Positions 1-6,459 are shown, counted from the stretch's first letter. The stretch is DNA of 8,795 bases from CAYOEZ01 sp964402955 (GCA_964402955.1 CAYOEZ010000205.1:1-8795); one strand, 5' to 3'. Program-made: numbers and translations. Notes: generated by a model from the sequence alone, not told the origin.

Positions 1-921
1 CACAATCAGGCGCAAACGGTCGTGCTGGGCATCAATCAACTCACGACAGGATTGTTCCGCGCCCTGGAGCGCTTCGCACAAGAAGCCTTCGTCGAGGCCG
101 AACGCGAACTCATGATCGCCGAACGCATCTTGCCGCACTTACCCGTTTATGAAATCCTCAGTACCCTGCGCATCTATCAGGACTGGAAGGGCGCCTCGCT
201 CAACCGCATTGAAACCGCATTCCCGGCAGGCAACTCGGCTTTTGTGGCTCTGCGCGAAGATAGCGACGCCTTGCAGCGCTGTTTGCCGTTATTGCAACAG
301 GAACTTCTGCGGCGTCACGGCATCGATGTCAAAGATTTCTTCAGCAATGGAGTCTTTATTCCGGATCTCCTTCCCACCCTTCGTCCCGATCTTGCGCTGC
401 TCCTACAGAAAGATCTAGCCAACACTGATATCGATACTCTGCTGGCGCATGTCACGGGCAGAATCGATGACAAGTGGCGGGCAGAGGTGACTGAACTGCT
501 GCGGTTGCCCCAACAAATCCAATACTGGCGGTCGATCATCTGGGATGTAATGGGCGAATCGATCTATCAACGAGTGCACAGTTTTGCCGAACTGGCGACC
601 GCATTGTACTCCTTCTCCTCCACCCATTCGTATGGGACGCCGCCCACAATGGTGCGCGGTACAAAACCGTCGCCGGCGCTGGCCGGGTTCTTCCGCACCG
701 CTCGCCCCGACGACGAAATGCGAGATTTTCTAATCGGCGCCGTGGAATACCTGAGCTCGTTCGCCGAGGGGAACATCGAAATGCCGGTCAGTATCATCCG
801 GGCCATGAACGACATCGAACGTATTGCACAAATCGAGGAAAGCGCTCTTGCCCCGGCGAAGCAAGACATGATTCGCTTTTGTACCCTGCAGATAGCCCGC
901 CTGGCAGGCGAGAACGGCTAA
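1..921 (+). CDS. Hypothetical protein, 5' end outside window
   Basis: The frame is open from the first base (HNQAQTVV before the first possible GTG at 22), so the true start most likely lies upstream and about 306 residues are visible. I do not recognise the family. The visible protein is soluble-looking, rich in Leu, Ala, Glu and Arg, and probably mostly alpha-helical, with no signal peptide, membrane segment or obvious catalytic motif. It may be the C-terminal part of a larger protein. The gene ends with TAA, and no T-rich terminator follows. A short odd palindrome (GTCGG-A-CCGAC, 935-945) lies 14 bases after the stop. About 600 bases separate it from the next plus-strand gene, so it is probably not part of the transporter operon. 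That it codes is supported by a single long uninterrupted frame with ordinary amino-acid composition. Confidence 0.8.
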   Translation, partial: HNQAQTVVLGINQLTTGLFRALERFAQEAFVEAERELMIAERILPHLPVYEILSTLRIYQDWKGASLNRIETAFPAGNSAFVALREDSDALQRCLPLLQQELLRRHGIDVKDFFSNGVFIPDLLPTLRPDLALLLQKDLANTDIDTLLAHVTGRIDDKWRAEVTELLRLPQQIQYWRSIIWDVMGESIYQRVHSFAELATALYSFSSTHSYGTPPTMVRGTKPSPALAGFFRTARPDDEMRDFLIGAVEYLSSFAEGNIEMPVSIIRAMNDIERIAQIEESALAPAKQDMIRFCTLQIARLAGENG

Positions 922-991
922 CTGCCTTGTATTGGTCGGACCGACATGAAACAATATGAGGTGCGCATAACGGAAAGGCTATGAGACACAG

Positions 992-1135
992 CTATGACAC
1001 TGACGTACTGGTGGTGGCAACGTCCAGGATACCGCGGGCGGCTCGGGGTGCAATCTCAAACCCCGTGATCAACTCATGGACAAACAGAGCATCAGCGGTT
1101 TTCGCTGACAGACGGTCCCAGACAGTATCGGTCAT
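992..1135 (-). CDS. Small minus-strand ORF (47 aa), possible remnant of a larger gene
   Basis: Read on the minus strand, ATG at 1135-1133 opens a 47-codon frame ending in TAG at 994-992. It begins MTDTVWDRLSAKTADALFVH and continues with a segment containing GFEIAPRAARGILDVA. A strong Shine-Dalgarno (GAGGAGG on the minus strand, 1141-1147) sits 5 bases before the ATG, and a promoter-like sequence lies at 1172-1200. The sequence looks like a genuine helical N-terminus: amphipathic, no rare residues, ending in a short Thr/Ser tail. The pattern 'K-T-x-x-x-LFVHEL...F...P..A..IL' faintly recalls the N-terminus of DUF1670-type proteins of Chloroflexota. That is from memory and weak. It may be an intact small gene or the surviving 5' end of a gene truncated by deletion. 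No terminator was found after it. Confidence 0.4.
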   Translation of the reverse strand: MTDTVWDRLSAKTADALFVHELITGFEIAPRAARGILDVATTSTSVS

Positions 1136-1171
1136 GTGTCCTCCTCATGGTGAGATGACACTGCGGTCTCA

Positions 1172-1200
1172 ATCCTACCACAACTCACCTTTACGGGCAA
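1172..1200 (-). promoter_or_regulatory. Candidate promoter for the minus-strand small ORF
   Basis: On the minus strand, TTGCCC (1200-1195) and TAGGAT (1177-1172) are 17 bases apart. A TG lies one base upstream of the -10, giving an extended -10 (TGG-TAGGAT). Each hexamer matches consensus at 4 of 6 positions. Predicted transcription would begin near 1165, leaving a leader of about 30 bases that contains the GAGGAGG site. Each element is modest, but their order and spacing fit the small ORF. Confidence 0.4.
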
Positions 1201-1268
1201 CCATGAGGACACCTGTCCTAATTTGCTGCGGGCAATGCAGACATTTCAAGATCAGTGCGCCCTTGAAA

Positions 1269-1291
1269 ACCACAGAGAACATCTCTGTGGT
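1269..1291. repeat. 10-bp perfect inverted repeat with 3-base loop
   Basis: ACCACAGAGA (1269-1278) and TCTCTGTGGT (1282-1291) are perfectly complementary around the loop ACA. No T-run follows on the plus strand. On the minus strand the stem is followed by only TTTC, so it is a poor intrinsic terminator in either direction. It could be a protein-binding palindrome or part of a repeat element. Confidence 0.55.
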
Positions 1292-1379
1292 GAATACAAC
1301 GCACTATCTCGAATTGTCTGCGGGCAAGGTGGCAGGCCGCCGCTCCTTGCCGCCTATCCTTAACGAGAGTGTTACGACT

Positions 1380-1398
1380 TGTTCACAATTGGTTAACA
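1380..1398. promoter_or_regulatory. Operator-like palindrome in the -35 region
   Basis: TGTTCACAATTGGTTAACA reads as an inverted repeat with 7 of 9 base pairs matched (outer arms TGTT/AACA, inner AC/GT). It sits where the -35 hexamer of the downstream TATAAT promoter should be, and no good -35 is present at standard spacing. An activator or repressor site is plausible; the protein family cannot be told. Confidence 0.4.
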
Positions 1399-1407
1399 TA
1401 CACCGTA

Positions 1408-1413
1408 TATAAT
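1408..1413 (+). promoter_or_regulatory. -10 box (TATAAT) for the 56-aa small gene
   Basis: A perfect TATAAT lies in an AT-rich patch (GTATATAATG). With 17-base spacing the -35 would be ACAATT (1385-1390), which is poor, so the promoter may depend on a factor bound at the 1380-1398 palindrome. Transcription would start near 1420, leaving a leader of about 95 bases before the ATG at 1515. Confidence 0.5.
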
Positions 1414-1449
1414 GCAGTTAGTACAAATCATGCGGCGGGATGACGTACT

Positions 1450-1495
1450 CAGTCAGGTGTACAGGCCCAGTCGCACACAAGACTAACCCTGACTG
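1450..1495 (+). repeat. Leader inverted repeat upstream of small gene
   Basis: CAGTCAGG (1450-1457) is perfectly complementary to CCTGACTG (1488-1495), enclosing a 30-base loop that includes TGTACA. It lies wholly in the predicted 5' leader. It ends a few bases before the Shine-Dalgarno (AGAGG, 1501-1505), so folding could influence translation of the small protein. No match to a known riboswitch class was recognised. Confidence 0.4.
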
Positions 1496-1514
1496 TCACA
1501 AGAGGAAAAGAAAA

Positions 1515-1685
1515 ATGGATTTCAACTACGAAGACCTGGCATTCCCAGGCCAGGCATCCAACGAGAAGGTTCGCGAGCTGCGTGCATCATATGCGGCAAA
1601 GCGCACGAGTGACGCCCCAACACCGGATACTGAGAACACGCGCAAGCGGGACATGCTCTCTCTTCTGGCTTCTCTGTTTGTCTAG
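1515..1685 (+). CDS. Small hypothetical protein (56 aa)
   Basis: The gene starts at ATG 1515, preceded by AGAGG (1501-1505). An in-frame ATG at 1440 would add 25 residues but has no comparable ribosome site and falls in the predicted leader. The protein begins MDFNYEDLAFPGQASNEKVR. It has an acidic, aromatic N-terminus, a charged polar middle (Lys/Arg/Asp/Glu/Thr), and a short hydrophobic C-terminal end (MLSLLASLFV). That tail is too short to cross a membrane but could bind a surface or partner. No known family is recognised. Its own -10 box and leader stem support it as a real gene. The next promoter begins 32 bases after its stop, so it is not needed to express the transporter, though read-through is possible because no T-rich terminator is seen. 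Confidence 0.55.
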   Translation: MDFNYEDLAFPGQASNEKVRELRASYAAKRTSDAPTPDTENTRKRDMLSLLASLFV

Positions 1686-1697
1686 CAGCCAAGCACT

Positions 1698-1709
1698 GCC
1701 AGAACTGGC
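1698..1709. repeat. Short palindrome before the transporter promoter
   Basis: GCCAG-AA-CTGGC lies between the small gene's stop and the -35 box at 1717, followed by an alternating GCGCGCGCG run. The two-base loop makes it a poor hairpin, so a protein-binding site is likelier than a terminator. Confidence 0.25.
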
Positions 1710-1716
1710 GCGCGCG

Positions 1717-1745
1717 TTGACAAACGAAGTTCACTGTGATAGAAT
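1717..1745 (+). promoter_or_regulatory. Strong sigma-70-type promoter of the ABC operon
   Basis: The -35 TTGACA (1717-1722) matches consensus perfectly. The spacer is 17 bases and the -10 is TAGAAT (1740-1745), preceded by TG one base upstream (1737-1738), making an extended -10. The predicted start is near 1752, giving a leader of about 160 bases before the binding-protein gene. It is the best promoter in the window. Confidence 0.85.
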
Positions 1746-1750
1746 TAGAC

Positions 1751-1764
1751 TGTAAACGTTTGCA
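1751..1764. promoter_or_regulatory. LacI-family operator at the transcription start
   Basis: TGTAAACGTTTGCA is a near-perfect palindrome (one mismatched pair) with the central CG and AAACGTTT core typical of LacI/GalR-family operators. It covers the predicted start site at about 1752, so bound repressor would block initiation. That fits substrate-induced control of a sugar or polyol importer. No lacI-type gene is in the window, so the regulator must be encoded elsewhere. Confidence 0.75.
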
Positions 1765-1911
1765 TGCAAGTGTAGGTGTTTGGCTCTGGGGAGGTGATTC
1801 GGCCCAAGAGAGACAAGAGGCACAAAGACATCGGCGGCTTCTTTGCACCACGCCGGATACCAAAGCGGTCCTCGTACCGATAACGGTTTCGCAAAAAGGA
1901 GGCTAACGGAG
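1765..1911 (+). promoter_or_regulatory. 5' leader of the ABC operon and start-deciding RBS
   Basis: The untranslated leader contains a weak stem CAAAGA/TCTTTG (1823-1828 and 1840-1845). It also has two mutually exclusive 4-bp stems sharing ACCG (1876-1879), which can pair with CGGT at 1866-1869 or at 1884-1887 just before the ribosome site. AAAGGAGG (1895-1902) is a strong Shine-Dalgarno and fixes the start at ATG 1912. No known riboswitch was recognised, and the short stems may be chance. Confidence 0.4.
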
Positions 1912-3306
1912 ATGTTGTCTCGTAGGAAGTTTCTGGCCCTGATGGCAAGCAGCACTGTCTCAACCATCGCCCTCAGCGCCTGCGGTGCGCAAGCAACGCC
2001 AACACCCAAAGCAGCAGTCCTGCCCGCCAGTGTGTCGATGACCGCCTGGGTGCAGGCCAACCAGGTCGAGGAATATCGGTCCAAGAACATCGCGACCGCC
2101 GGCGAGGTGCTGAACAAGGAACTGGGCGGCAAGACCGTGGTGAAGGTGGAAGCCACTCCCGATTCGGCTGGTTGGGCCGACTACAAGAAAAAGGTCTTGC
2201 TGGCCTTCGAAGGCAAGACTGCCCCCGACATCGTGCTTTCGGGCCATGAGGATGTGGCGCCCTGGAGCGACAACGGCTATATCCTCCAGCTCGATGACAT
2301 GATCAAGAAGTACTCCGCCACGTACGACAACATCATCCCCTCTCTCTGGAAATCCTGCGAGTACAAGGGCAAGCGCTGGGCCATTCCGCAGGACACAGAG
2401 GCCCGCCCCATGTTCTGGTCCAAGCCGGCTTTGAAGAAGCTTGGTTGGACAGATGACCAGATCAAGGGCCTGCCCGACAGAATCAAGAAGGGCGACTTCA
2501 CCCTCCAGGATCTGTTGGAGACGGCCAAGCAAATGCAGGACAAGGGCGTCGTGGCCAAGGGCGATGGCTTCTGGACCCGCTGGGGCCAGGGCAACGACTG
2601 GTACGAGTTCTACTTCTCTTTCGGCGGGGAGATCCAGGACGCCTCAACCGGCAAACTCATCTTCGTCAAGGAAGCCTGGCTGAAGTACTACCAGTTCTTC
2701 TATGACGTCTTCAACACCTATGCTGTCTGCCGCAAGGATGCTATCGGCGCCTCCACGTCAAAGCAAGTGTACCCCGGCGTCAGCAGCGGCACCGTCGGCT
2801 TCTACTTCGGCGGCGTGTGGCAGTGGTCCGACTGGGCCAAAAACTACGTGGCTGACAAGGGCGGGGAGAAGTATCTCTTTGACACTCTCGGCTATGGCCT
2901 GATTCCAGCCAGCACAAAGGGCGGCAAGCCCACCACCGTCACTCACCCGCTGGTCTACATGGTCAGCGCCCAGTCCAAGTATCCAGAGCTCGCCTTCCGC
3001 CTGATCACCCTGGCCACCACCGATGAGCTAAACACTCTGCACGCCGTCGGCTCGACGCACCTGGGCATCCTCAAGACTCAGGCCAACTACCCGGCCTACA
3101 AGGCAGCGACGTTCCTCCAGGATACGACGTACATGCTGGACTACACATGGTTCATCCCGAACCATATCAAGTTCGCCACCTATGACAACGTGGCATGGAA
3201 GGCGCTGACTGCGGTCGCGTCCGGCGAGTTCAAACCCGAGGCAGCGGTCAAGCTGGTCGAGGACGAGCTCAAGGCTCAGATACCCAACGATGTGATCTTC
3301 AAGTAG
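1912..3306 (+). CDS. ABC importer substrate-binding lipoprotein (family 1, CUT1; UgpB/MalE-like)
   Basis: This 464-residue extracytoplasmic protein should capture the ligand and deliver it to the permeases encoded next. The N-terminus MLSRRKFLALMASS carries a twin-arginine motif (S3-R4-R5-K6-F7-L8), a hydrophobic stretch, and the lipobox L21-S-A-C24. A Thr/Pro linker (TPTPKAA) follows, as in Tat-exported, lipid-anchored binding proteins of Gram-positive-type and Chloroflexota cells. The body has family-1 solute-binding features, for example DIVLSGHEDVAPWSDNG near residue 105 and the hinge-like stretch WAIPQDTEARPMFWSK near 160, with many Trp/Tyr residues expected to line a polyol or sugar pocket. 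ATG 1912 is chosen over the in-frame ATG 1843 because of the GGAGG just upstream and the canonical signal peptide. Ligand identity cannot be read directly. The downstream GDPD suggests glycerol-3-phosphate or a glycerophosphodiester, while an oligosaccharide remains possible. Confidence 0.92.
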   Translation: MLSRRKFLALMASSTVSTIALSACGAQATPTPKAAVLPASVSMTAWVQANQVEEYRSKNIATAGEVLNKELGGKTVVKVEATPDSAGWADYKKKVLLAFEGKTAPDIVLSGHEDVAPWSDNGYILQLDDMIKKYSATYDNIIPSLWKSCEYKGKRWAIPQDTEARPMFWSKPALKKLGWTDDQIKGLPDRIKKGDFTLQDLLETAKQMQDKGVVAKGDGFWTRWGQGNDWYEFYFSFGGEIQDASTGKLIFVKEAWLKYYQFFYDVFNTYAVCRKDAIGASTSKQVYPGVSSGTVGFYFGGVWQWSDWAKNYVADKGGEKYLFDTLGYGLIPASTKGGKPTTVTHPLVYMVSAQSKYPELAFRLITLATTDELNTLHAVGSTHLGILKTQANYPAYKAATFLQDTTYMLDYTWFIPNHIKFATYDNVAWKALTAVASGEFKPEAAVKLVEDELKAQIPNDVIFK

Positions 3307-3318
3307 CGCTACTGCCTG

Positions 3319-3351
3319 TCGGGGCGGGCCGATACCCCCAGCTCGCCCCGA
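3319..3351 (+). repeat. Strong intercistronic hairpin after the binding-protein gene
   Basis: TCGGGGCGGGC (3319-3329) pairs with GCTCGCCCCGA (3341-3351): 11 bp with one G-U, loop 11 bases, starting 13 bases after the stop. No T-run follows, so full termination is unlikely. Hairpins at this place in binding-protein operons commonly protect the upstream message or partly stop transcription, giving more binding protein than permease. That role is inferred here. Confidence 0.65.
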
Positions 3352-3413
3352 TGTCTCCGCGTGATTAGCTTGTCCTCCACACAAAGCGCAGCCCGGGGAG
3401 GTAGGAAGACTCC

Positions 3414-4427
3414 ATGAAGCCATTGCAGAATGATCCACGTGAGGCAAACGTTGCTGCCCCTGTGCCCAAAGCGGCGACGCCTCGCCCGTTAGCTTCTGTG
3501 CAGCGTTTGTTGCGCTCACGTCCCGCCCTGACGCCGCTGCTGTTTCTGGGGCCTGCGGCCGTTCTTGTCCTCCTGTTTTTTTTCTTGCCGGTTATCATCA
3601 CAGCGCTCATCAGCCTGACAGACCTGGCCACAGCCACCTTCGCCGGACGCGCCACGTTCGTTGGGCTCGATAACTACGCCCGGATGCTGAAATCGCCATA
3701 CACAGCAAAGATCTTCAAGAACACAGCCATCTACGTCTTCTTTACGCTGACCGTTTTCAACGTCGGCCTGGCCATGGTCATCTCGCTCCTTACCACCAGC
3801 GTCAACAAGACTGTCGGCTCCATCTTCCGGGCTATCTGGCTGTTGCCGCGCATCACGCCATCGGTCATCTACGTCATCATGTGGCAATACTACCTGTCCA
3901 ATGCTCCGACCGGCATCCTGAGCCAGTTTGTCAGCTCTCTTGGCGGGACGCCAATGAACTTTCTCTACAACTACCCGATGCTTGCCGTCATCGCCGCCAA
4001 TGGTTTGATTGGCACATCGTTCGGTATGATCATTTTTACTTCGGCCATCGAGTCCATCCCGCCTGAATACATGATGGCAGCCCGCGTGGATGGCGCCAGC
4101 ACCTGGCAGATCATCAAGCGCATCACGATTCCAATGATACGCTGGCCGCTGCTCTTTGTCACGGCCTACCAGACACTGTCGCTGCTGACGTCTTTTGAGC
4201 AGATCTTGCTCCTGACGGGCGGCGGTCCCGGCTTCTATACCACCGAAGTGTGGGCTCTCCACGCCTACCATACTGCCCTCTCCAACTACTTCGGCAATAC
4301 GGAGTTCGGCTATGGCTCGGCGTTGGCTGCGGTGCTTGTGGTCATTGGCATCGTCGCCTCGGTGATCTACCTCCGTGTGTTCCGCTTCAACGAAATGGTC
4401 GCTGAACCAAAGATCGAGGTCCTCTGA
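3414..4427 (+). CDS. ABC importer permease, MalF/UgpA-like (CUT1)
   Basis: This 337-residue inner-membrane protein forms half of the translocation pore. After a polar, Pro/Ala-rich cytoplasmic tail (about residues 1-40), hydrophobic segments lie near 42-65, 105-128, 138-158, 188-210, 242-262 and 301-322, giving six membrane spans. The cytoplasmic EAA loop that docks on the ATPase is at about 218-240 (EYMMAARVDGASTWQIIKRI followed by TIP), with the conserved DGA and the final Pro. The segment LTGGGPGFYTTEVW near 267-280 is typical of MalF/UgpA-type permeases. GGGAGG at 3396-3401 precedes ATG 3414. The gene lies 107 bases after the binding-protein gene, across the hairpin, and is followed by the second permease. 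Its length is normal for the family apart from the slightly long N-terminal tail. Confidence 0.93.
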   Translation: MKPLQNDPREANVAAPVPKAATPRPLASVQRLLRSRPALTPLLFLGPAAVLVLLFFFLPVIITALISLTDLATATFAGRATFVGLDNYARMLKSPYTAKIFKNTAIYVFFTLTVFNVGLAMVISLLTTSVNKTVGSIFRAIWLLPRITPSVIYVIMWQYYLSNAPTGILSQFVSSLGGTPMNFLYNYPMLAVIAANGLIGTSFGMIIFTSAIESIPPEYMMAARVDGASTWQIIKRITIPMIRWPLLFVTAYQTLSLLTSFEQILLLTGGGPGFYTTEVWALHAYHTALSNYFGNTEFGYGSALAAVLVVIGIVASVIYLRVFRFNEMVAEPKIEVL

Positions 4428-4428
4428 T

Positions 4429-4473
4429 GTGACAGCCCTTGTCACCGGGAGACAGACCCTCAAAGGGAGACAG
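4429..4473 (+). repeat. Small hairpin and duplicated GGGAGACAG before the second permease
   Basis: GTGACA-GCCCT-TGTCAC (4429-4445) forms a 6-bp stem right after the first permease's stop. GGGAGACAG then occurs twice, at 4447-4455 and 4465-4473. The second copy supplies the Shine-Dalgarno for ATG 4476; the first is an upstream duplicate. Confidence 0.5.
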
Positions 4474-4475
4474 GT

Positions 4476-5300
4476 ATGAGCCGTTTGCGCTCTTTGCTAC
4501 CATATGCTCTGCTGATCTTGCTAACTTTGCCGATTCTGATCGCCTATTTCTGGCTAGTTGAGTCGTCTGTGTCGCAGCGCACTTATGGCTTGAGGATGGA
4601 GGGCCTTACCACTCAGAACTGGAGCTTCCTGGTTGAGCCCATTCGCAGCCGTCCGAGCATCTGGCGTGTGCTGTTGAGCACGTTGATGTTGGCTGTCCCG
4701 CTCGGCCTCTTGGACGCGACCATCTCCTCGCTTGCTGGCTATGCTCTCTCGCGCCTCAAGTTCCCTGGCCGCCGCATGTTCCTGTCGTTCACGATCATCC
4801 TGCATGCATTCCCCAGCGCCACGCTGCTGATTGCCATCTTTTTTGTCCTGCGCTTCCTCAAGCTATACGACACGATCGTTGGCGTCGTGCTGGTCAGCGT
4901 CTCTCTAAGTCTGCCCCTGGGCATCTGGCTGATGAAGGGGTTCTTCGACAATGTGTCGTGGGACATTGAGATGGCCGCCCTGATTGATGGCTGCTCTCGC
5001 ATCCGCGCCTGGTGGTCCGTCATCCTACCCATTGTCCGGCCTGGGCTGGCCGCGCTGCTGGTGTTCTCCTTCCTTGGCGGCTGGGGGGCCTATATTATCC
5101 CGTATACCTTCCTCGTCACGGCCAGCATCCAGCCAATCTCAGTCTACTTGCAGAGTCTCACCGGCGACTACACGTTTGTCAACTACGGCGTTGTCACCGC
5201 GGTGGGGCTCTTCCAGCTCTTGCCGGTCGTTATCTTCTACTTCTTCACACAGAAATACCTGCTCAACCTGTACAGCGGCGGGATGAAGGGAGGGTCATAG
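4476..5300 (+). CDS. ABC importer permease, MalG/UgpE-like (CUT1)
   Basis: This 274-residue inner-membrane protein is the second pore subunit. Hydrophobic segments lie near residues 8-28, 66-92, 102-126, 133-153, 186-206 and 237-257, matching six spans. The EAA loop at about 164-188 reads DIEMAALIDGCSRIRAWWSV followed by ILPIVRP; the usual DGA is DGC here and the terminal Pro is kept. The stretch FPSATLLIAIFFVLRF near 112-127 is typical of the family. GGGAGA (4465-4470) sits 5 bases before ATG 4476. The gene lies 48 bases after the first permease and 3 bases before the ATPase, so these genes are almost certainly co-transcribed. Confidence 0.93.
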   Translation: MSRLRSLLPYALLILLTLPILIAYFWLVESSVSQRTYGLRMEGLTTQNWSFLVEPIRSRPSIWRVLLSTLMLAVPLGLLDATISSLAGYALSRLKFPGRRMFLSFTIILHAFPSATLLIAIFFVLRFLKLYDTIVGVVLVSVSLSLPLGIWLMKGFFDNVSWDIEMAALIDGCSRIRAWWSVILPIVRPGLAALLVFSFLGGWGAYIIPYTFLVTASIQPISVYLQSLTGDYTFVNYGVVTAVGLFQLLPVVIFYFFTQKYLLNLYSGGMKGGS

Positions 5301-5303
5301 CGT

Positions 5304-6389
5304 ATGGACGTCACACTTGAGAACATCAGCAAGCTCTTTGGCAAGGTCAAGGCAGTGGATGACGTCAGCCTCAAGGTGAAAGACGGTGAGTTTGTGGCGC
5401 TGCTTGGGCCCTCAGGATGCGGCAAGACCACCACTCTGCTCATGCTGGCTGGCCTCTACAAGCCGACGACCGGCAGTATCCTTTTTGGCGACAAAGTTGT
5501 CAACAATCTGTTGCCCAAAGACCGCAACATCGGTATGGTCTTCCAGAGCTATGCCTTGTACCCGCACATGACGGTCTTTGAGAATATCGTTTTCCCGCTG
5601 CGCTTGCAGCGGACGCCTGAGAAGCAGATGCGCGAGCGTGCGCTGCGTATGGCGGAGCTGGTGCAGATCCAGGGCCTGATGGATCGCCGCCCCGGGCAGT
5701 TATCAGGCGGCCAGCAACAGCGCGTGGCCCTCTCACGCGCGCTGGTCAAGGAGCCGCACCTTCTGCTCCTCGACGAACCGCTGTCTAACCTCGACGCCAA
5801 GCTGCGCATCACCATGCGCGGTGAGATCAAGCGCCTGCAAAAAGACCTGGCAATCACCACGATCTTCGTTACCCATGACCAACTGGAAGCAATGACGATG
5901 GCCGACCGCATAGCCCTGCTCAAGGACGGCAAACTGGTTGCCTACAGCCAGCCCCATGAGCTGTATGATCACCCGCGCGACGTGTTCACCGCCGAATTCA
6001 TCGGCAGCCCGCCCATGAATTTCCTGCGTGTGCGCTCGGACGAGCAGAACGGCCGCGTGGCGCTCGTGGGCGAGAACATCAGTGTGGTCATGGATGGGGA
6101 TCTGGCGCGCAAGGTGCAGGCTCTGGGTGTGGGGCGGCAGTTGATTCTGGGCATTCGCCCTGAAGATGTCATCGTGGATAGCGCCCCGGGCGATGCCACG
6201 GCTGAAGTCTATATCGTTGAGCCGCTCGGCCGCGACATTCTGGCCGATCTGCGCGTGGGCAAGACGCCGCTGCGCGCCCTGGCGCCGCGGACCTTCCACC
6301 CGGCCATCGGCTCGACGACGACTGTGACGTTTGACCGGCATAAGATGCACCTCTTCGATGCCAAGAGCGAGGAGGCTGTCCTGGACTGA
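5304..6389 (+). CDS. ABC importer ATP-binding subunit, MalK/UgpC/MsmK-like
   Basis: This 361-residue cytoplasmic ATPase powers uptake by the two permeases. All catalytic motifs are intact: Walker A GPSGCGKT (35-42), Q-loop Gln81, signature LSGGQ (133-137), Walker B LLLLDE (153-158), D-loop SNLDAK (161-166) and switch His191 (VTHDQLEAM). Residues from about 235 onward form the C-terminal TOBE/regulatory domain found in CUT1 ATPases (IRPEDVIV, about 290-297). GGGAGGG (5288-5294), inside the end of the upstream permease gene, serves ATG 5304. Such ATPases can be shared among several importers, but having a dedicated copy in the operon suggests a self-contained system. UgpC and MalK types cannot be separated by eye. 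Confidence 0.95.
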   Translation: MDVTLENISKLFGKVKAVDDVSLKVKDGEFVALLGPSGCGKTTTLLMLAGLYKPTTGSILFGDKVVNNLLPKDRNIGMVFQSYALYPHMTVFENIVFPLRLQRTPEKQMRERALRMAELVQIQGLMDRRPGQLSGGQQQRVALSRALVKEPHLLLLDEPLSNLDAKLRITMRGEIKRLQKDLAITTIFVTHDQLEAMTMADRIALLKDGKLVAYSQPHELYDHPRDVFTAEFIGSPPMNFLRVRSDEQNGRVALVGENISVVMDGDLARKVQALGVGRQLILGIRPEDVIVDSAPGDATAEVYIVEPLGRDILADLRVGKTPLRALAPRTFHPAIGSTTTVTFDRHKMHLFDAKSEEAVLD

Positions 6390-6400
6390 GACGCTGGATC

Positions 6401-6419
6401 GGACTGCGCTACACAGTCC
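6401..6419 (+). repeat. Short hairpin between ATPase and Vps62-like gene
   Basis: GGACTG (6401-6406) and CAGTCC (6414-6419) pair perfectly around a 7-base loop, 11 bases after the ATPase stop. There is no T-run, so read-through into the downstream genes is expected. It may mark a processing or mild attenuation point. Confidence 0.35.
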
Positions 6420-6459
6420 AGACCCACTCAATAAGACATGCACGTTCTGGAGTTCAATG

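Larger units (their letters stand above)
1152..1379. other. Gene-free stretch with several inverted repeats
   Basis: I see no convincing plus-strand gene here. Structures found are: a 13-base sequence ACCATGAGGACAC (1200-1212) that repeats, inverted and with a 3-base gap, the start region of the minus ORF (1136-1151); AGGACA-CC-TGTCCT (1207-1220); TTTCAAG/CTTGAAA (1244-1250 and 1262-1268); a 10-bp perfect stem (1269-1291, listed separately); GGCAAGG/CCTTGCC (1323-1329 and 1345-1351); and a direct repeat CTGCGGGCAA (1226-1235 and 1318-1327). Such density suggests a decayed mobile or repeat element or a regulatory zone. I could not match it to a known element. Confidence 0.4.

Noticed and set aside
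1269..1291. Perfect 10-bp stem as an intrinsic terminator
   Set aside because: No U-tract follows on the plus strand and only a weak TTTC on the minus strand, and no gene upstream on either strand clearly needs it.
981..1412. 143-codon plus-strand open frame
   Set aside because: No ribosome site at its start, odd composition without domain-like patterns, and it runs through the inverted repeats and antisense to the better-supported minus-strand small ORF.
1697..1716. GCCAG-AA-CTGGC as terminator of the small gene
   Set aside because: The loop is two bases, the stem only five, and it is followed by a GC run where a T-run is expected.
1843..1911. Upstream in-frame ATG as the start of the binding protein
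   Set aside because: It has no Shine-Dalgarno and would bury the Tat/lipoprotein signal 23 residues inside; AAAGGAGG directly serves ATG 1912.
3516..4463. Long minus-strand open frame (315 codons)
   Set aside because: It lies antisense to the first permease; the translation is very rich in Asp, Arg, Gln and His and lacks any domain pattern, as expected for an antisense shadow of a GC-rich gene.
6331..6459. Upstream extension of the Vps62-like gene
   Set aside because: It would overlap the end of the ATPase gene by 59 bases and lacks a ribosome site; GGAG precedes ATG 6460 at good spacing.
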